Shown here piece by piece: positions 1 through 8,328 of a DNA stretch of 64,000 bases (position 1 is its first letter; each line of letters opens with the position of its first letter). Location: NCBI GenBank assembly GCA_036734945.1, contig DAIMXP010000024.1:1-64000 (forward strand). The letters are read 5' to 3'. The position numbers and the translations under genes were made by a program. The notes beneath the pieces were generated by a model. The model did no database searches and was not told the DNA's origin. It saw only the letters and a list, made by a program, of their open reading frames with translations. Origin of the DNA: UBA4733 sp036734945. Lineage in GTDB: Bacteria; Chloroflexota; UBA4733.

Positions 1-2
1 AG

Positions 3-653
3 CATCCCTTTTCATCACCCGCCAGCTCTCACCAAATACCTACCCCAGAAAGCCTCCCCCCCGCCCTCCGAAGCTGGGGCCTGCTACCCCTGCACGCCTG
101 CGCCGTCGATTGGCAGGGGAAGGCGCTGGTGTTTCCGGCGGTGAGCGGGAGCGGCAAATCCACGCTGGCGCTGGCGCTGCTGCGGGCCGGCTTCAAGCTG
201 ATTTCCGATGATATGCCGATCCTCCAGCGGCAGACCGACGGCAGTTTCCGACTGCTGCCGTTCCCGGAGCGCAGCCGGGTGCTGCCCAGCTCGCTGGACT
301 TCTTTCCAGAGCTGGCCGGTGCGAAGGAGCGGGCAGAGCCATCGGGCGCCAAACTGCTGTTTGATCCGGCTGACTACTTCGGCGATTGCTATGCCCAGGA
401 AAGCAAGCCGGTAGCGATTGTGCTACCGAGGATCGCTCACACGGCGGAGAGCACGCTGCGGCCAGCGTCGGCCACGGCAGCCTTCACCGCCATCGTCGCC
501 GGCATGGCCTTCGGATCAACCGGCGACTCCATGGGGAACATGCTGCCGACTCTGGTCGACTTCGTGGCGTCCTGCCGCACCTACGCCCTGGACACCGGCA
601 CCGACTTCGACCGGCTGCCGGTGCTGCTGCGAGACCTGCTCGAGGCTGGCTAA
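3..653 (+). CDS. HPr kinase-like (HprK-related) protein, 5' partial
   Basis: The reading frame is open from the window edge, so the N-terminus is missing. The segment LLPLHACAVDWQGKALVF followed by the P-loop SGSGKST and the strand KLISDDMPIL is the usual HprK-type core: a beta-strand with His-Ala, a Walker A loop, then an acidic S/T-D-D motif. HprK-related kinases sit in lasso-peptide and HPr-rel-A-type clusters. In some lasso systems (paeninodin) a homologue phosphorylates the C-terminal Ser of the precursor. Here it precedes a PqqD-like and a B2-like gene by about 130 bp and is probably in the same transcription unit. The substrate cannot be read from sequence. Confidence 0.82.
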   Translation, partial: HPFSSPASSHQIPTPESLPPALRSWGLLPLHACAVDWQGKALVFPAVSGSGKSTLALALLRAGFKLISDDMPILQRQTDGSFRLLPFPERSRVLPSSLDFFPELAGAKERAEPSGAKLLFDPADYFGDCYAQESKPVAIVLPRIAHTAESTLRPASATAAFTAIVAGMAFGSTGDSMGNMLPTLVDFVASCRTYALDTGTDFDRLPVLLRDLLEAG

Positions 654-784
654 GATGCAGGATGTGCGGTGACACGGCCGGGGGCGTGGACCAGAGCGGG
701 CAAACGTCGTAGTATGGGGGCCAAGAGAGCGCGTCCGACAAATCGCCAGACGCAAGGTCGGAATACGAGAGGGAATAATCTAGC

Positions 785-1072
785 GTGGTACAACCGAGTG
801 TGGTCCCTGTGCAACGAGAACGCATCGTGGCGCGGCGCCTCGGTGCGGAGATGGTTTTGCTCAACACGGAGACCGAGGCCTATTTTACGATCAATAGCGT
901 GGGCGCGCGCATCTGGGAGTTGATCGATGGGCAGCGCACCGTATCGCTGATCGTTGCGGAGCTACTGGCGGAGTATGAGGTACCGGAAGCCGAGTTGCAA
1001 GCGGACATTGACGAACTCCTGGGCGAGTTCGCCGCCAAACAGATGATCACCTGGGTCGATGCACCGGCCTGA
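785..1072 (+). CDS. PqqD family protein (lasso B1-like RRE)
   Basis: This 95-residue protein has the PqqD fold signature: an N-terminal strand with GAEMVLLNTETEAYFTIN, then GARIWELIDG and helices ending in a short C-terminal tail. PqqD-like domains bind leader peptides (RiPP recognition elements) and present them to modifying enzymes. The GTG start is preceded by the purine-rich GAGAGGGA. The gene overlaps the following B2-like protease gene by 14 bp, which suggests translational coupling. No precursor peptide is visible nearby, so its peptide partner is unknown. Confidence 0.85.
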   Translation: MVQPSVVPVQRERIVARRLGAEMVLLNTETEAYFTINSVGARIWELIDGQRTVSLIVAELLAEYEVPEAELQADIDELLGEFAAKQMITWVDAPA

Positions 1073-1487
1073 CCTCCGCACTGACCTTCGAGCGGCTGCA
1101 CTGCACCTGAAGATCATCATCTTCCTGCTGGCGCTGCCCGTACTGCTGCGCGTCTCGTCGGTTCGCCGGACGGTTCGCCTGCTGACGCCGCACAGTCCGC
1201 CCGCGAGGTGCGCCCAGGGGCAAATCGAGCACGTCGTGGCCGCCGTCGATCACATCTACCTGCGGCGACCCTTGCGCCATTACGGACCCTGCCTGCGCCG
1301 CTCCCTGACCTTGTACTACTTCCTCCGCCGGCGCGGCTACCCCGTGCGCCTCGCCCTCGGCGCTTGCCCCAGTCCCAACGGACTTGTGGCCCACGCCTGG
1401 CTAACTTTGGATGGCCACCCAGTCTTCGAGCCCAACTCCGTCGAGCGTTACGCCGTCATGGCGGAGTGGGGCGACAACGCCGCCTGA
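1059..1487 (+). CDS. lasso peptide biosynthesis B2-type protein (transglutaminase-like protease)
   Basis: A 142-residue protein with a hydrophobic N-terminal segment (about residues 18-31) and the B2 catalytic layout: Cys78 in HYGPCLRRSLTLYYFLRRRG and His112 in VAHAWLTLDG. B2 proteins are papain/transglutaminase-like cysteine proteases that cut the leader from lasso precursors after delivery by the PqqD-like B1 protein, which here is encoded by the overlapping upstream gene. The next gene is convergent 25 bp downstream. No cyclase or precursor is adjacent, so this unit either works with components elsewhere or processes another peptide. Confidence 0.85.
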   Translation: MHRPDLRTDLRAAALHLKIIIFLLALPVLLRVSSVRRTVRLLTPHSPPARCAQGQIEHVVAAVDHIYLRRPLRHYGPCLRRSLTLYYFLRRRGYPVRLALGACPSPNGLVAHAWLTLDGHPVFEPNSVERYAVMAEWGDNAA

Positions 1488-1512
1488 CGGCCTGCCGGTA
1501 TAGCCGCCGCGG

Positions 1513-2730
1513 TCAACCCTTCGGCTCGCTTAACCGAGTCGTGCGTTGCCAGCGCGTCGGCGGGTGCATGGTTGCCCGCAGCCAGACCCAGGCCTTCCAG
1601 AGCACGTAACGCGGCGCCGACGCCAGCGCTTGATACGCTTCCGACGGTGCGCCGGCCAGACGGAGCCCGAGCAGCACATAGGCCACCTGCCCGGCGAGCG
1701 CCCCGAGACCGAGGACGCGCAGCAGACGGGATCGTCCGACCAGACCGGCCAGGATCGCCAGGAGGCAGGAAGCGACACAGACCGACAGCGGCGCGACCAA
1801 CTGCTCCAGCGCCGCATCGAGCGCCGACGGGTCGCGCCGTCGGACGGCCAGTCGGAGAAGGCGCGGCACCTCTTTTGCCAACGCTTCCAGGCGGCCTCGC
1901 TCCCAGCGGCTGTTCTGAGCGGCGGCGCCGCGCAGCGTCACCGGCATCTCCGCCTCCACCACCGCCTCCGGTGCAAAGGTCACGTGAATGCCGCGTTCCA
2001 ACAGCCGGAAGTGCTGTTCGACATCCTCCGTCAAGCCGTGCGCAGTCCAGCCCAGGGCGGCAACGTCGCGGCGGAAGCACATGCCGTTGCCGCGCAGCCC
2101 GGCCGAGAGACCGAGGCGAGAGCGGCCAAGCGGCCGCAAATAATGATAAAGGCAGAGCGCGACATAACGCAACATCGCCACGCTGGAGTCGCCGGCATTG
2201 CGTACGCTGTAATAGGCCTGGATCGCCTGGGCGCCGGTACCGAGGTGGCAGGCGAGGACGCGCAGAAACTGTGGCGAGAGGTCGCTGTCGGCATCGATGA
2301 TGACAATTCCGTCATGCGGCTGCCCTGGGAACTCCAGTGTGGCCGACATACCCAGGGCGAGGGCGAAACCTTTGCCGATCCGCTCCGCATCCTCACGCTC
2401 GTGGACAATTGCCCCGGCCTGGCGGGCTACCTCCGCCGTGCGATCGGTGCAGTTATCGGCGACGACGTGGACGCGCAGCCGCTCGGACGGGTAATCGAGG
2501 GTGGCGATGCTCGCCAGTAGGCGCGGCAGCGTGCCTTCTTCGTTGTGGGCGGCGATAAGCAGGTCAAACTGCGGCAACGTCGTCGAGAACACCGCGGTCT
2601 GGCGCGGCAGGATTGCGGCTGCCGTCAAGGTCAGCAAGTACCCGGTACTCAAGACGGCGTAAGCGCCGAAAGGCGCCCCGAGGGCACGCACGGCCCTTTC
2701 TGCCACTGGTTGTCGTCGCATACGTTGCAC
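1513..2730 (-). CDS. glycosyltransferase family 2, processive type
   Basis: About 405 residues. The GT-A signature is complete: FDLLIAAHNEEGTLPRLL near the N-terminus, the metal-binding IIDADSDL, the acceptor-site LTEDVE and a QNSRWERGR motif equivalent to the Q/RxxRW of processive beta-glycan synthases. One hydrophobic segment precedes the catalytic domain and two to three follow (LSVCVASCLLAILAGLVG and onward), so it is a membrane-embedded enzyme that probably extends or exports a polysaccharide chain at the inner face of the membrane. The gene is transcribed away from the WecG-type gene and converges on the B2 gene. The donor sugar cannot be inferred. Confidence 0.88.
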   Translation of the reverse strand: MQRMRRQPVAERAVRALGAPFGAYAVLSTGYLLTLTAAAILPRQTAVFSTTLPQFDLLIAAHNEEGTLPRLLASIATLDYPSERLRVHVVADNCTDRTAEVARQAGAIVHEREDAERIGKGFALALGMSATLEFPGQPHDGIVIIDADSDLSPQFLRVLACHLGTGAQAIQAYYSVRNAGDSSVAMLRYVALCLYHYLRPLGRSRLGLSAGLRGNGMCFRRDVAALGWTAHGLTEDVEQHFRLLERGIHVTFAPEAVVEAEMPVTLRGAAAQNSRWERGRLEALAKEVPRLLRLAVRRRDPSALDAALEQLVAPLSVCVASCLLAILAGLVGRSRLLRVLGLGALAGQVAYVLLGLRLAGAPSEAYQALASAPRYVLWKAWVWLRATMHPPTRWQRTTRLSEPKG

Positions 2731-3347
2731 TCGTCCATTACCGGCGTCTGCGCCTGGTCCACGGCGCCCGTCTCCATCCGGCGCCGCTTTCTACGTATAG
2801 CTTATACGCCGGGAAACGGCTAGCGGGGTCCGCAGCCAAACCAAAGGTCCCATCTATGCACTAGCCAATTCGACCGTCGATGAGTAGCCGCGGCCTTTCA
2901 CCGTACACTCAGTGCAGCGGGGCCGCGCAAGAAAAGGATGCACATGTGAGCCGGTTACTGCGCGGTTTGCTCCGGTTGCCGTTCATCATCGTGGTCACTT
3001 GCATGAGCCAGCACGCCGCCCGCTCCCGGCGGCCCGACCTCAGCGGCAGAAGCAAGGCGTCCCGGAATGCCGCTCGGGCGATCCGCCGGCATTTCCTTAT
3101 TCGTTAGGCCTACACCGGTCAGTAGGGAGGTGACTACCGCCTTCGGCAGTCTCCTCCCTACTCGATGTGAATTTGCTGTCATGTTGTCATTGTTGATAAC
3201 GCCAAACGGTACCGATCTCTGCATAGCTGTTCACACTGCGAGATCGGCTGTTCATCGGTTCCCTAGACGCGCGCCATATCTTTCATTGGTACCAAAGTAC
3301 CTGGCATGGAAGTACTACGGAAGCGACTAAGGACCGGGAGTGCCGCG
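2731..3347. other. intergenic region between divergent genes
   Basis: The stretch separates a minus-strand glycosyltransferase from a plus-strand WecG-type gene and should hold promoters in both directions. I see no confident -35/-10 pair. It contains the strong imperfect hairpin at 3121-3162. A GTG-initiated open frame of about 54 codons at 2946-3107 has a purine-rich stretch upstream but a basic, low-complexity product that resembles nothing I know, so it is not called. Confidence 0.5.
3121..3162. promoter_or_regulatory. long imperfect hairpin upstream of the WecG-type gene
   Basis: Arms AGTAGGGAGG and CCTCCCTACT are perfectly complementary. Inside them GACT pairs with AGTC and CCG with CGG, leaving two one-base mismatches and a CCTT loop. 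The structure lies about 185 bp before the start of the next gene and is not followed by a T-run on either strand, so it is not a classical intrinsic terminator. It may act as a leader RNA structure or protein-binding site. Confidence 0.6.
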
Positions 3348-4190
3348 ATGGCTAACCAAATTGATCTCCTCAATGTTCGGGTCGATCGGGTCGACTTTGC
3401 GGCGGCCATGGAGCACGTTCGGCGGGCCATTCAGTTACGACGTCCCCGCCAAATCGTGACCGTCAACGTCGATTTCATCAAGCTGGCCAAGGCGGATTCT
3501 GCCTACCGTCGGCTCATCAACACGGCCGATCTCAGCGTCGCGGACGGCATGCCCCTGCTGTGGGCCGCCCGGCTGATCGGCGCGCCCCTGCCCGAGCGCA
3601 TCACCGGCACCGACCTCGTGCTCGGCTGCGCGCAGATGGCGGCTCTGGAAGGGCACCGCCTCTTTCTCCTCGGCGCTGCCCCCGGCGTGGCGGAGCAGGC
3701 AGCGACCGAGCTCCAGCGCCGCTTCCCCGGCCTAACCGTGTGCGGCATCTACGCTCCGCCCTTCGGCCCCTGGGCGGAGGACGAGGATCGCCGGATCGTC
3801 GAGCGCGTGCAGGCCGCCCGGCCGGATGTGCTGTTCGTCGCCTTTGGCGCGCCGCGCCAAGATGTCTGGATTCGCGAGCATATGGCCGAACTCAACGTCC
3901 CGGTGTCTATCGGCATCGGCGGCACCCTCAACTTTCTGGCCGGCAAGATTCGCCGCGCCCCGCAGTGGATGCAAGATTTCGGGCTGGAGTGGCTGTACCG
4001 CGTCATGCAGGAGCCGGGCCGGCTGTGGAAGCGCTACCTCCTGGAAGACCTACCAATCTTCTTCCAACTCCTCGCTCAGGCACGCGTAACGCCGAACGAG
4101 GCCCTAACGGAAGAGGCGCCCGCGTTTAGCCACCGTTTCGCCATAACGGCGGACGCCACCCCGGTGTCCGTTGAACTGACACCCCGCTAA
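3348..4190 (+). CDS. WecG/TagA/CpsF family glycosyltransferase (GT26)
   Basis: A 280-residue protein. Recognisable family features are VTVNVDFIKLAK and VADGMPLLWAARL, then ERITGTDLVL, VLFVAFGAPRQDVWI, and the C-terminal GGTLNFLAGKIRRAPQWMQ with GLEWLYRV. Members transfer N-acetylmannosaminyl-type sugars from UDP donors to polyprenyl-linked intermediates on the cytoplasmic face of the membrane. The ATG at 3348 is chosen because GGGAG lies just upstream; an in-frame ATG at 3306 has no ribosome-binding sequence. It is followed 32 bp later by a priming sugar transferase, consistent with two successive steps of repeat-unit assembly. Confidence 0.92.
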   Translation: MANQIDLLNVRVDRVDFAAAMEHVRRAIQLRRPRQIVTVNVDFIKLAKADSAYRRLINTADLSVADGMPLLWAARLIGAPLPERITGTDLVLGCAQMAALEGHRLFLLGAAPGVAEQAATELQRRFPGLTVCGIYAPPFGPWAEDEDRRIVERVQAARPDVLFVAFGAPRQDVWIREHMAELNVPVSIGIGGTLNFLAGKIRRAPQWMQDFGLEWLYRVMQEPGRLWKRYLLEDLPIFFQLLAQARVTPNEALTEEAPAFSHRFAITADATPVSVELTPR

Positions 4191-4222
4191 TTGTCCCCAC
4201 TGCAGCGTGAATCGAGGTACGT

Positions 4223-4945
4223 ATGATCCAGGATATGCTCGCCGACGATGCCGGAGCGGCCGACTACCCCTGGCGGTCGGTCGCCCCGATAGCGCCAATT
4301 CGCCACGCCCATAGCGCGGGAGCGCTGGACCCTACGGCGGAGCCCTGGTATCCGCCGGTGAAGCGGGTGGTAGACATCGTGGCGGCATCGCTCTTAATCG
4401 TCTGCCTCCTTCCCCTCTTCCTGGTCGTCGCCGCCCTGGTCAAGCTTGACTCGCGGGGACCGGTATTCTATCGCCAGCAGCGGGTCGGCCGGGGCGGCAG
4501 TCCCTTCCGGATGTACAAGTTCCGTTCCATGCACAGCGGCGCCGACCGTCAACTCGTTCATCTGCTGCCATTCAACGAGACGGATGGCCTCCTGTTCAAG
4601 CTGCGCAGCGATCCGCGCGTCACCCGGATCGGCAGGGTGCTGCGCCGCCTGAGCATTGACGAACTACCTCAACTCTTCAATGTCATCATCGGTAACATGA
4701 GTCTGGTTGGTCCCCGCCCACCGCTGCAGCGCGAAGTGGACCAATACACCTCTCAGCACCATCGCCGCCTTGATGTCACGCCAGGCCTGACCGGTCTCTG
4801 GCAGGTGAGCGGACGCAGCGATCTCTGCTTCGACGAGGGCATGGCGCTCGATTTGCAGTACGTCGCCCAGTGCAGTCTCCTCCTCGACCTTGCCATCATC
4901 GCCCGGACGATCCCGGCTATCCTCCGTTGTCGGGGAGCGTACTAA
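4223..4945 (+). CDS. undecaprenyl-phosphate sugar phosphotransferase (bacterial sugar transferase family)
   Basis: A 240-residue protein of the WcaJ/EpsL-type catalytic family that attaches the first sugar-1-phosphate to undecaprenyl phosphate. Visible signatures are KRVVDIVAASLLIVCLLPLF (single membrane helix and basic entry), GPVFYRQQRVGRGG, FRMYKFRSM, then SIDELPQLFNVIIGNMSLVG with PRPPL, and PGLTGLWQVSGRS. It lacks the extra N-terminal helices and CoA-binding-like domain of long WbaP/WcaJ proteins. It sits directly after the WecG-type gene, so this pair probably builds the lipid-linked start of the exopolysaccharide unit. Confidence 0.94.
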   Translation: MIQDMLADDAGAADYPWRSVAPIAPIRHAHSAGALDPTAEPWYPPVKRVVDIVAASLLIVCLLPLFLVVAALVKLDSRGPVFYRQQRVGRGGSPFRMYKFRSMHSGADRQLVHLLPFNETDGLLFKLRSDPRVTRIGRVLRRLSIDELPQLFNVIIGNMSLVGPRPPLQREVDQYTSQHHRRLDVTPGLTGLWQVSGRSDLCFDEGMALDLQYVAQCSLLLDLAIIARTIPAILRCRGAY

Positions 4946-4978
4946 CTGCTACGACCTACCAGGCCGGAAAGTGACCGA

Positions 4979-6109
4979 GTGTTGATAGCTGCGCTGAGGG
5001 CGGTTCGGTCGCCCGCGCGGCACCGGGATCTCGAAACGGCCGCGGTCACCCTAGCGCTCGCCCAGGCCGACGCCCGGCAATCCGCCCTCGGTCTTACCAC
5101 ACTTACCGACAATGTTGATTGGGCGGCGGTCCTGGAGATGGCCGCTCGCCATCGCGTCACCCCGCTGGTGGCCTGGACGCTCGGCGCCACGGCCAAACTG
5201 GCGCCAGGCTGGGTGCAGCAGGCGCTACAAGCCCGCGTCCGCGAGGATGGTGTCAGCGGCCTCGCCCAGGAGGTCGAGCTGGGACGATTGCTCCAGACGC
5301 TGGCGGCGGTCGCAGTGGACGTGCTGGTACTCAAGGGGCCGGTGGCGGCGCACCTGTTGTATCCGCACCCCGACCTCCGCCCGTTCGGCGATCTCGACCT
5401 CTACTGTCGCGCCGCCGACTATGGCCGTCTGTACCGAGCGCTGATCGCCGCCGGCTACGTCCCATATGCCGGCGCGCAGACCTTGCGACCGATACGGAGT
5501 GCTCTGGAGGGCTACGACGAGCGTGGCTTCTCCAGTGCGGGGCAAAAGGTCCACGTCGAGATACATTGCAGTTTGCTGGAGTTTGGCATGGCTGATCGCC
5601 ACCAGGAAGCGTTCTGGCGACAGGCGGAACCTCTGCACAGCGGTGTTGTAGCGATGCGCGTCCTGGCGCCTACGCACCAGTTTATGCACCTGGCGGCACA
5701 CCTCCATCGCCATTCGTATGAGCGCCTGATCTGGCTTATTGACCTCGATCTTTTCGTCCACCGGTATGGAGCAGCGATCGACTGGCGAGTCGTTATGCAG
5801 ACTGCTCGTGACGAAGGGATCGGCAGCGTGGTGCGCCACGTGTTCTGGGTGCTGCATGCGATCCTGCAGACGCCACTACCGGACCTCGGCCCTCCCACCA
5901 GGGAGGAAGTTCTCCTGGCGCCCGTGTACCGCCTGCTCTGGCCCGTTGCCGTCGTGCGACGTTTGACCGGTGTCGCCCATCTGCGTCTGGCGCGTTTTGA
6001 CCCTGCAACCCGTCATCCCCTCGATGTCTTGCCCGGTCTGTTCTTGCTCGGTCGGCGTCGGGAAAAGCTCCGCATCTTGCGGCGCTATGCCGGACTGGGC
6101 GCGATCTAA
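4979..6109 (+). CDS. nucleotidyltransferase family protein (NTP_transf_5-like)
   Basis: A 376-residue protein with VLVLKGPVAAHLLYPHPDLR followed by PFGDLDLYCR, the G-D-x-D metal-binding signature of polymerase-beta-type nucleotidyltransferases in the NTP_transf_5 group. Family members are common in exopolysaccharide loci and in lasso-peptide clusters; in pseudomycoidin a homologue is linked to adding a hexose to the phosphorylated C-terminal Ser. The GTG start follows GGAAAG. It lies 33 bp after the priming sugar transferase and 8 kb from the lasso core, so the target could be peptide or polysaccharide. Two further paralogues lie at 13582-14892 and 51108-52355. Confidence 0.82.
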   Translation: MLIAALRAVRSPARHRDLETAAVTLALAQADARQSALGLTTLTDNVDWAAVLEMAARHRVTPLVAWTLGATAKLAPGWVQQALQARVREDGVSGLAQEVELGRLLQTLAAVAVDVLVLKGPVAAHLLYPHPDLRPFGDLDLYCRAADYGRLYRALIAAGYVPYAGAQTLRPIRSALEGYDERGFSSAGQKVHVEIHCSLLEFGMADRHQEAFWRQAEPLHSGVVAMRVLAPTHQFMHLAAHLHRHSYERLIWLIDLDLFVHRYGAAIDWRVVMQTARDEGIGSVVRHVFWVLHAILQTPLPDLGPPTREEVLLAPVYRLLWPVAVVRRLTGVAHLRLARFDPATRHPLDVLPGLFLLGRRREKLRILRRYAGLGAI

Positions 6110-6270
6110 GAACTACCCCGGACAACAGGTACCCCCAGGGCGTAGGACTAAAGGGGGCTACTCAGTTCATTCACCTGCCGTTATCCTGCCTTCATAGGTT
6201 GTCCGCAATAGGCGCCGCCGCTCAACCCGGCGCCTGCGCGAAGGGCTCCATCAAAACGTCAGGAGGATCC

Positions 6271-7269
6271 ATGCATGCACGTGTTGGACGACGAATTACC
6301 GGCAACGATAAGCAGACTGACGATGGTCGCGGCGACGGCAGTCGTGCCGTCCTCTGGATCGGCCTCGGCCTGCTCTGGCTGGTAGATGGCCTATTGCAGG
6401 CCCAACCCGCCATGTTCACACGCCAGTTCGTCGATCAGGTATTGCAACCGGCGGCCCTGGGCCAGCCGCAGTGGTTCGCTGCCATTCTGCAGCTCAACGC
6501 CGCGTTCTGGCTCCAACATCCCCTTGTAGCCAATGCCGGCGCGGTGATCGTGCAGCTTGGCATCAGCCTGTTTCTGATCGCCGGGCGTGAACGGCGTTGG
6601 GGACGGCTTGGCCTCTGGCTCTCAGTCGCCTGGGGGTTGGGTATCTGGGTCCTGGGGGAAGGGTTGGGCGGACTGCTCGTCGGCTCATCCACCATTATCA
6701 CCGGCGCTCCGGGTGCCGTTCTCGTGTACATCATCGGCGCGGCCCTCCTGTTATTGCCCATCAAGCGCTGGGCTCCAGGCGGCACGGGGCGGGTGTCGGC
6801 AAGGATACTCGGCGCCTTCTGGCTCGCCATGGCCATCTTGCAGGCATTGCCGGGCGCGGGCTTTTGGACAGGCAGGCAGCTCGGATCGCTGTTTGCCACG
6901 GTGGCCGCTATGCCGCAGCCGACGGTGCTGGCTGCGCCAATTCAGGGGATGACGGCGGTGGCGTTTGCCGCGCCGGTTCTTTGCAACGCCTGCTTCGTGG
7001 CGATTTTGGCCTGGTTAGGCTGGGCCTTCCTCACCGGACACGTGCAACGCTGGACGTTTGGTCTTGCCGGCGTCTGGCTCCTGTTCACCTGGTGGCTGGG
7101 TCAGGACTTCGGTGGTTTCTTCACTGGCACCGCTACCGACCCCAATATCGCTCTACCCATGGGCGTGTTCTTGCTGGCCGCAGTGGTTGCTTACCGTGAA
7201 CCAATGGCCAAGGGAATACTGCTTGGCCAAGCGGTATCCGTCCGAAGCACGCGGGGAAGCTTCCAGTGA
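6271..7269 (+). CDS. polytopic membrane protein of unknown function
   Basis: A 332-residue protein with about eight hydrophobic segments (for example AVLWIGLGLLWLVDGLL, GAVIVQLGISLFLIAG, AVLVYIIGAALLLLPI). Conserved-looking small-residue patches are GEGLGGLL and GQDFGGFFTGTATDPN. I do not recognise the family. The ATG at 6271 is chosen because AGGAGG sits five bases upstream; a longer frame begins at a TTG at 6199 with no such site. A degraded second copy of its C-terminal 45 residues lies at 20003-20149, so the gene once had a paralogue in this locus. Confidence 0.75.
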   Translation: MHARVGRRITGNDKQTDDGRGDGSRAVLWIGLGLLWLVDGLLQAQPAMFTRQFVDQVLQPAALGQPQWFAAILQLNAAFWLQHPLVANAGAVIVQLGISLFLIAGRERRWGRLGLWLSVAWGLGIWVLGEGLGGLLVGSSTIITGAPGAVLVYIIGAALLLLPIKRWAPGGTGRVSARILGAFWLAMAILQALPGAGFWTGRQLGSLFATVAAMPQPTVLAAPIQGMTAVAFAAPVLCNACFVAILAWLGWAFLTGHVQRWTFGLAGVWLLFTWWLGQDFGGFFTGTATDPNIALPMGVFLLAAVVAYREPMAKGILLGQAVSVRSTRGSFQ

Positions 7270-7533
7270 CGGCATCTCTCCGTCCCAACAACTTGCCGAC
7301 CGCCGGCGCGCCAATGCCCAGGCGGCAGGTGGATGCAGCGGCAATCGTTCGGGGTACTTCAAGCGAGCGCGTCCCCGTGTCCTTAACGTCGCACCGCGTT
7401 TCATAATAGTGCAGAACGCGTCATGGTGCTGACAATAAAGTGAATATGGCCCCCATCTGCACACGTGCCGTTCATTGCGTCGGCGTACAGTAGGGCACTT
7501 GGTCGCAGCGGTATCGGGAGAAATGCTCGCATA
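7270..7533. other. intergenic region before the lasso B1/B2/kinase unit
   Basis: No open frame with a credible start or family resemblance was found in this 264-bp stretch. It is the likely promoter region for the three plus-strand lasso genes that follow. I could not identify a convincing promoter hexamer pair. Confidence 0.4.
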
Positions 7534-7812
7534 ATGATGCTGACACGGAAGTTAATACCCAGCGACGCGGTCGTGTGCGCCGAACTGGGCGAGGAGACCG
7601 TGCTATTGCATGTCGAGAGCGGCGTGTATTTTGGTCTGGACGCCGTCGGGACGAGGATTTGGCAACTGCTGGCTACGGGCAGTTCGGCAGAGGAGATTGT
7701 CAGCCAGATGCAGGACGAGTATGATTTTTCGCCCGCCGAAATGGAAGCAGACGTGCGGGCGTTCCTGACACTGCTGGTCGAGAAAGAGTTGACGCGCGAA
7801 GTCGAGCGGTAG
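7534..7812 (+). CDS. PqqD family protein, lasso B1 (leader-binding RRE)
   Basis: A 92-residue PqqD-like protein: VVCAELGEETVLLHVESGVYFGLDAVGTRIW, then an acidic helix and VRAFLTLLVEKELTREVER. This domain binds the conserved leader segment of lasso precursors and delivers it to the B2 protease. Two tandem ATG codons (7534, 7537) follow GGGAG; a longer frame from 7465 lacks a ribosome-binding site. It is 6 bp upstream of the B2 gene and faces the precursor, cyclase and exporter genes on the opposite strand. Confidence 0.88.
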   Translation: MMLTRKLIPSDAVVCAELGEETVLLHVESGVYFGLDAVGTRIWQLLATGSSAEEIVSQMQDEYDFSPAEMEADVRAFLTLLVEKELTREVER

Positions 7813-7818
7813 AGCAGC

Positions 7819-8286
7819 ATGCGCGGTGCTCTATTGCGATTTCAGTCCCTGGAGTACGCTGATCAACGCGTCCTCCTTCGCGCGCTCGTCTGGCTTACCG
7901 CAGTGGACTTGGCCCTGCGATTCGCCTGGTATCGGCAACGCATGACCCTGGCACGGCCCGCGGACGTTATTCCCGGATTTACCCCGGCACCCGAGGAATT
8001 ATACCGCGCTCGGCGCTACGCTTACTGGCTCAATATCGCTTCCCGCCACCATGTCGTGCGGGCGCGTTGTCTCCATCGCTCGCTCGTGTTGCATCACTGG
8101 CTGCGCCGGGAAAGGATGCCAAGCGATCTGCGGATCGGTGTGCGCAAGGACAATGGGACGTTAAAGGCCCATGCCTGGGTCGAACTGGGCGGTCGAGTCG
8201 TGAGTGACTCACCCTCGGCGGTTGCCGCCTTCAGGCTGCTCGCTCGTAGTGATGACAACGTTAGCAGCGTCGCCAGCAACGCTTGA
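7819..8286 (+). CDS. lasso peptide biosynthesis B2 protein (leader peptidase)
   Basis: A 155-residue transglutaminase/papain-like cysteine protease. Cys84 lies in VRARCLHRSLVLHHWLRRE and His118 in LKAHAWVELGGR, followed by Asp130 in VVSDSP; together these match the Cys-His-Asp arrangement of B2 proteins. It removes the leader from the precursor so that the new N-terminus can be used for macrolactam formation. It sits 6 bp after the B1 gene and is followed closely by the HprK-like kinase gene, forming a plus-strand operon that converges with the ABC exporter gene. Confidence 0.9.
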   Translation: MRGALLRFQSLEYADQRVLLRALVWLTAVDLALRFAWYRQRMTLARPADVIPGFTPAPEELYRARRYAYWLNIASRHHVVRARCLHRSLVLHHWLRRERMPSDLRIGVRKDNGTLKAHAWVELGGRVVSDSPSAVAAFRLLARSDDNVSSVASNA

Positions 8287-8328
8287 GGGCATAGCTTGGC
8301 TGGCGCGATTTGGAATGGGGGTAGCCCT

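Noticed and set aside
2946..3107. possible small GTG-started gene in the 2.7-3.3 kb gap
   Set aside because: The product is basic and unlike known families, and upstream signals are weak.
6210..6235. 8-bp inverted repeat AGGCGCCG/CGGCGCCT before the membrane protein gene
   Set aside because: The arms are short and GC-rich and could easily arise by chance; no poly-T follows.
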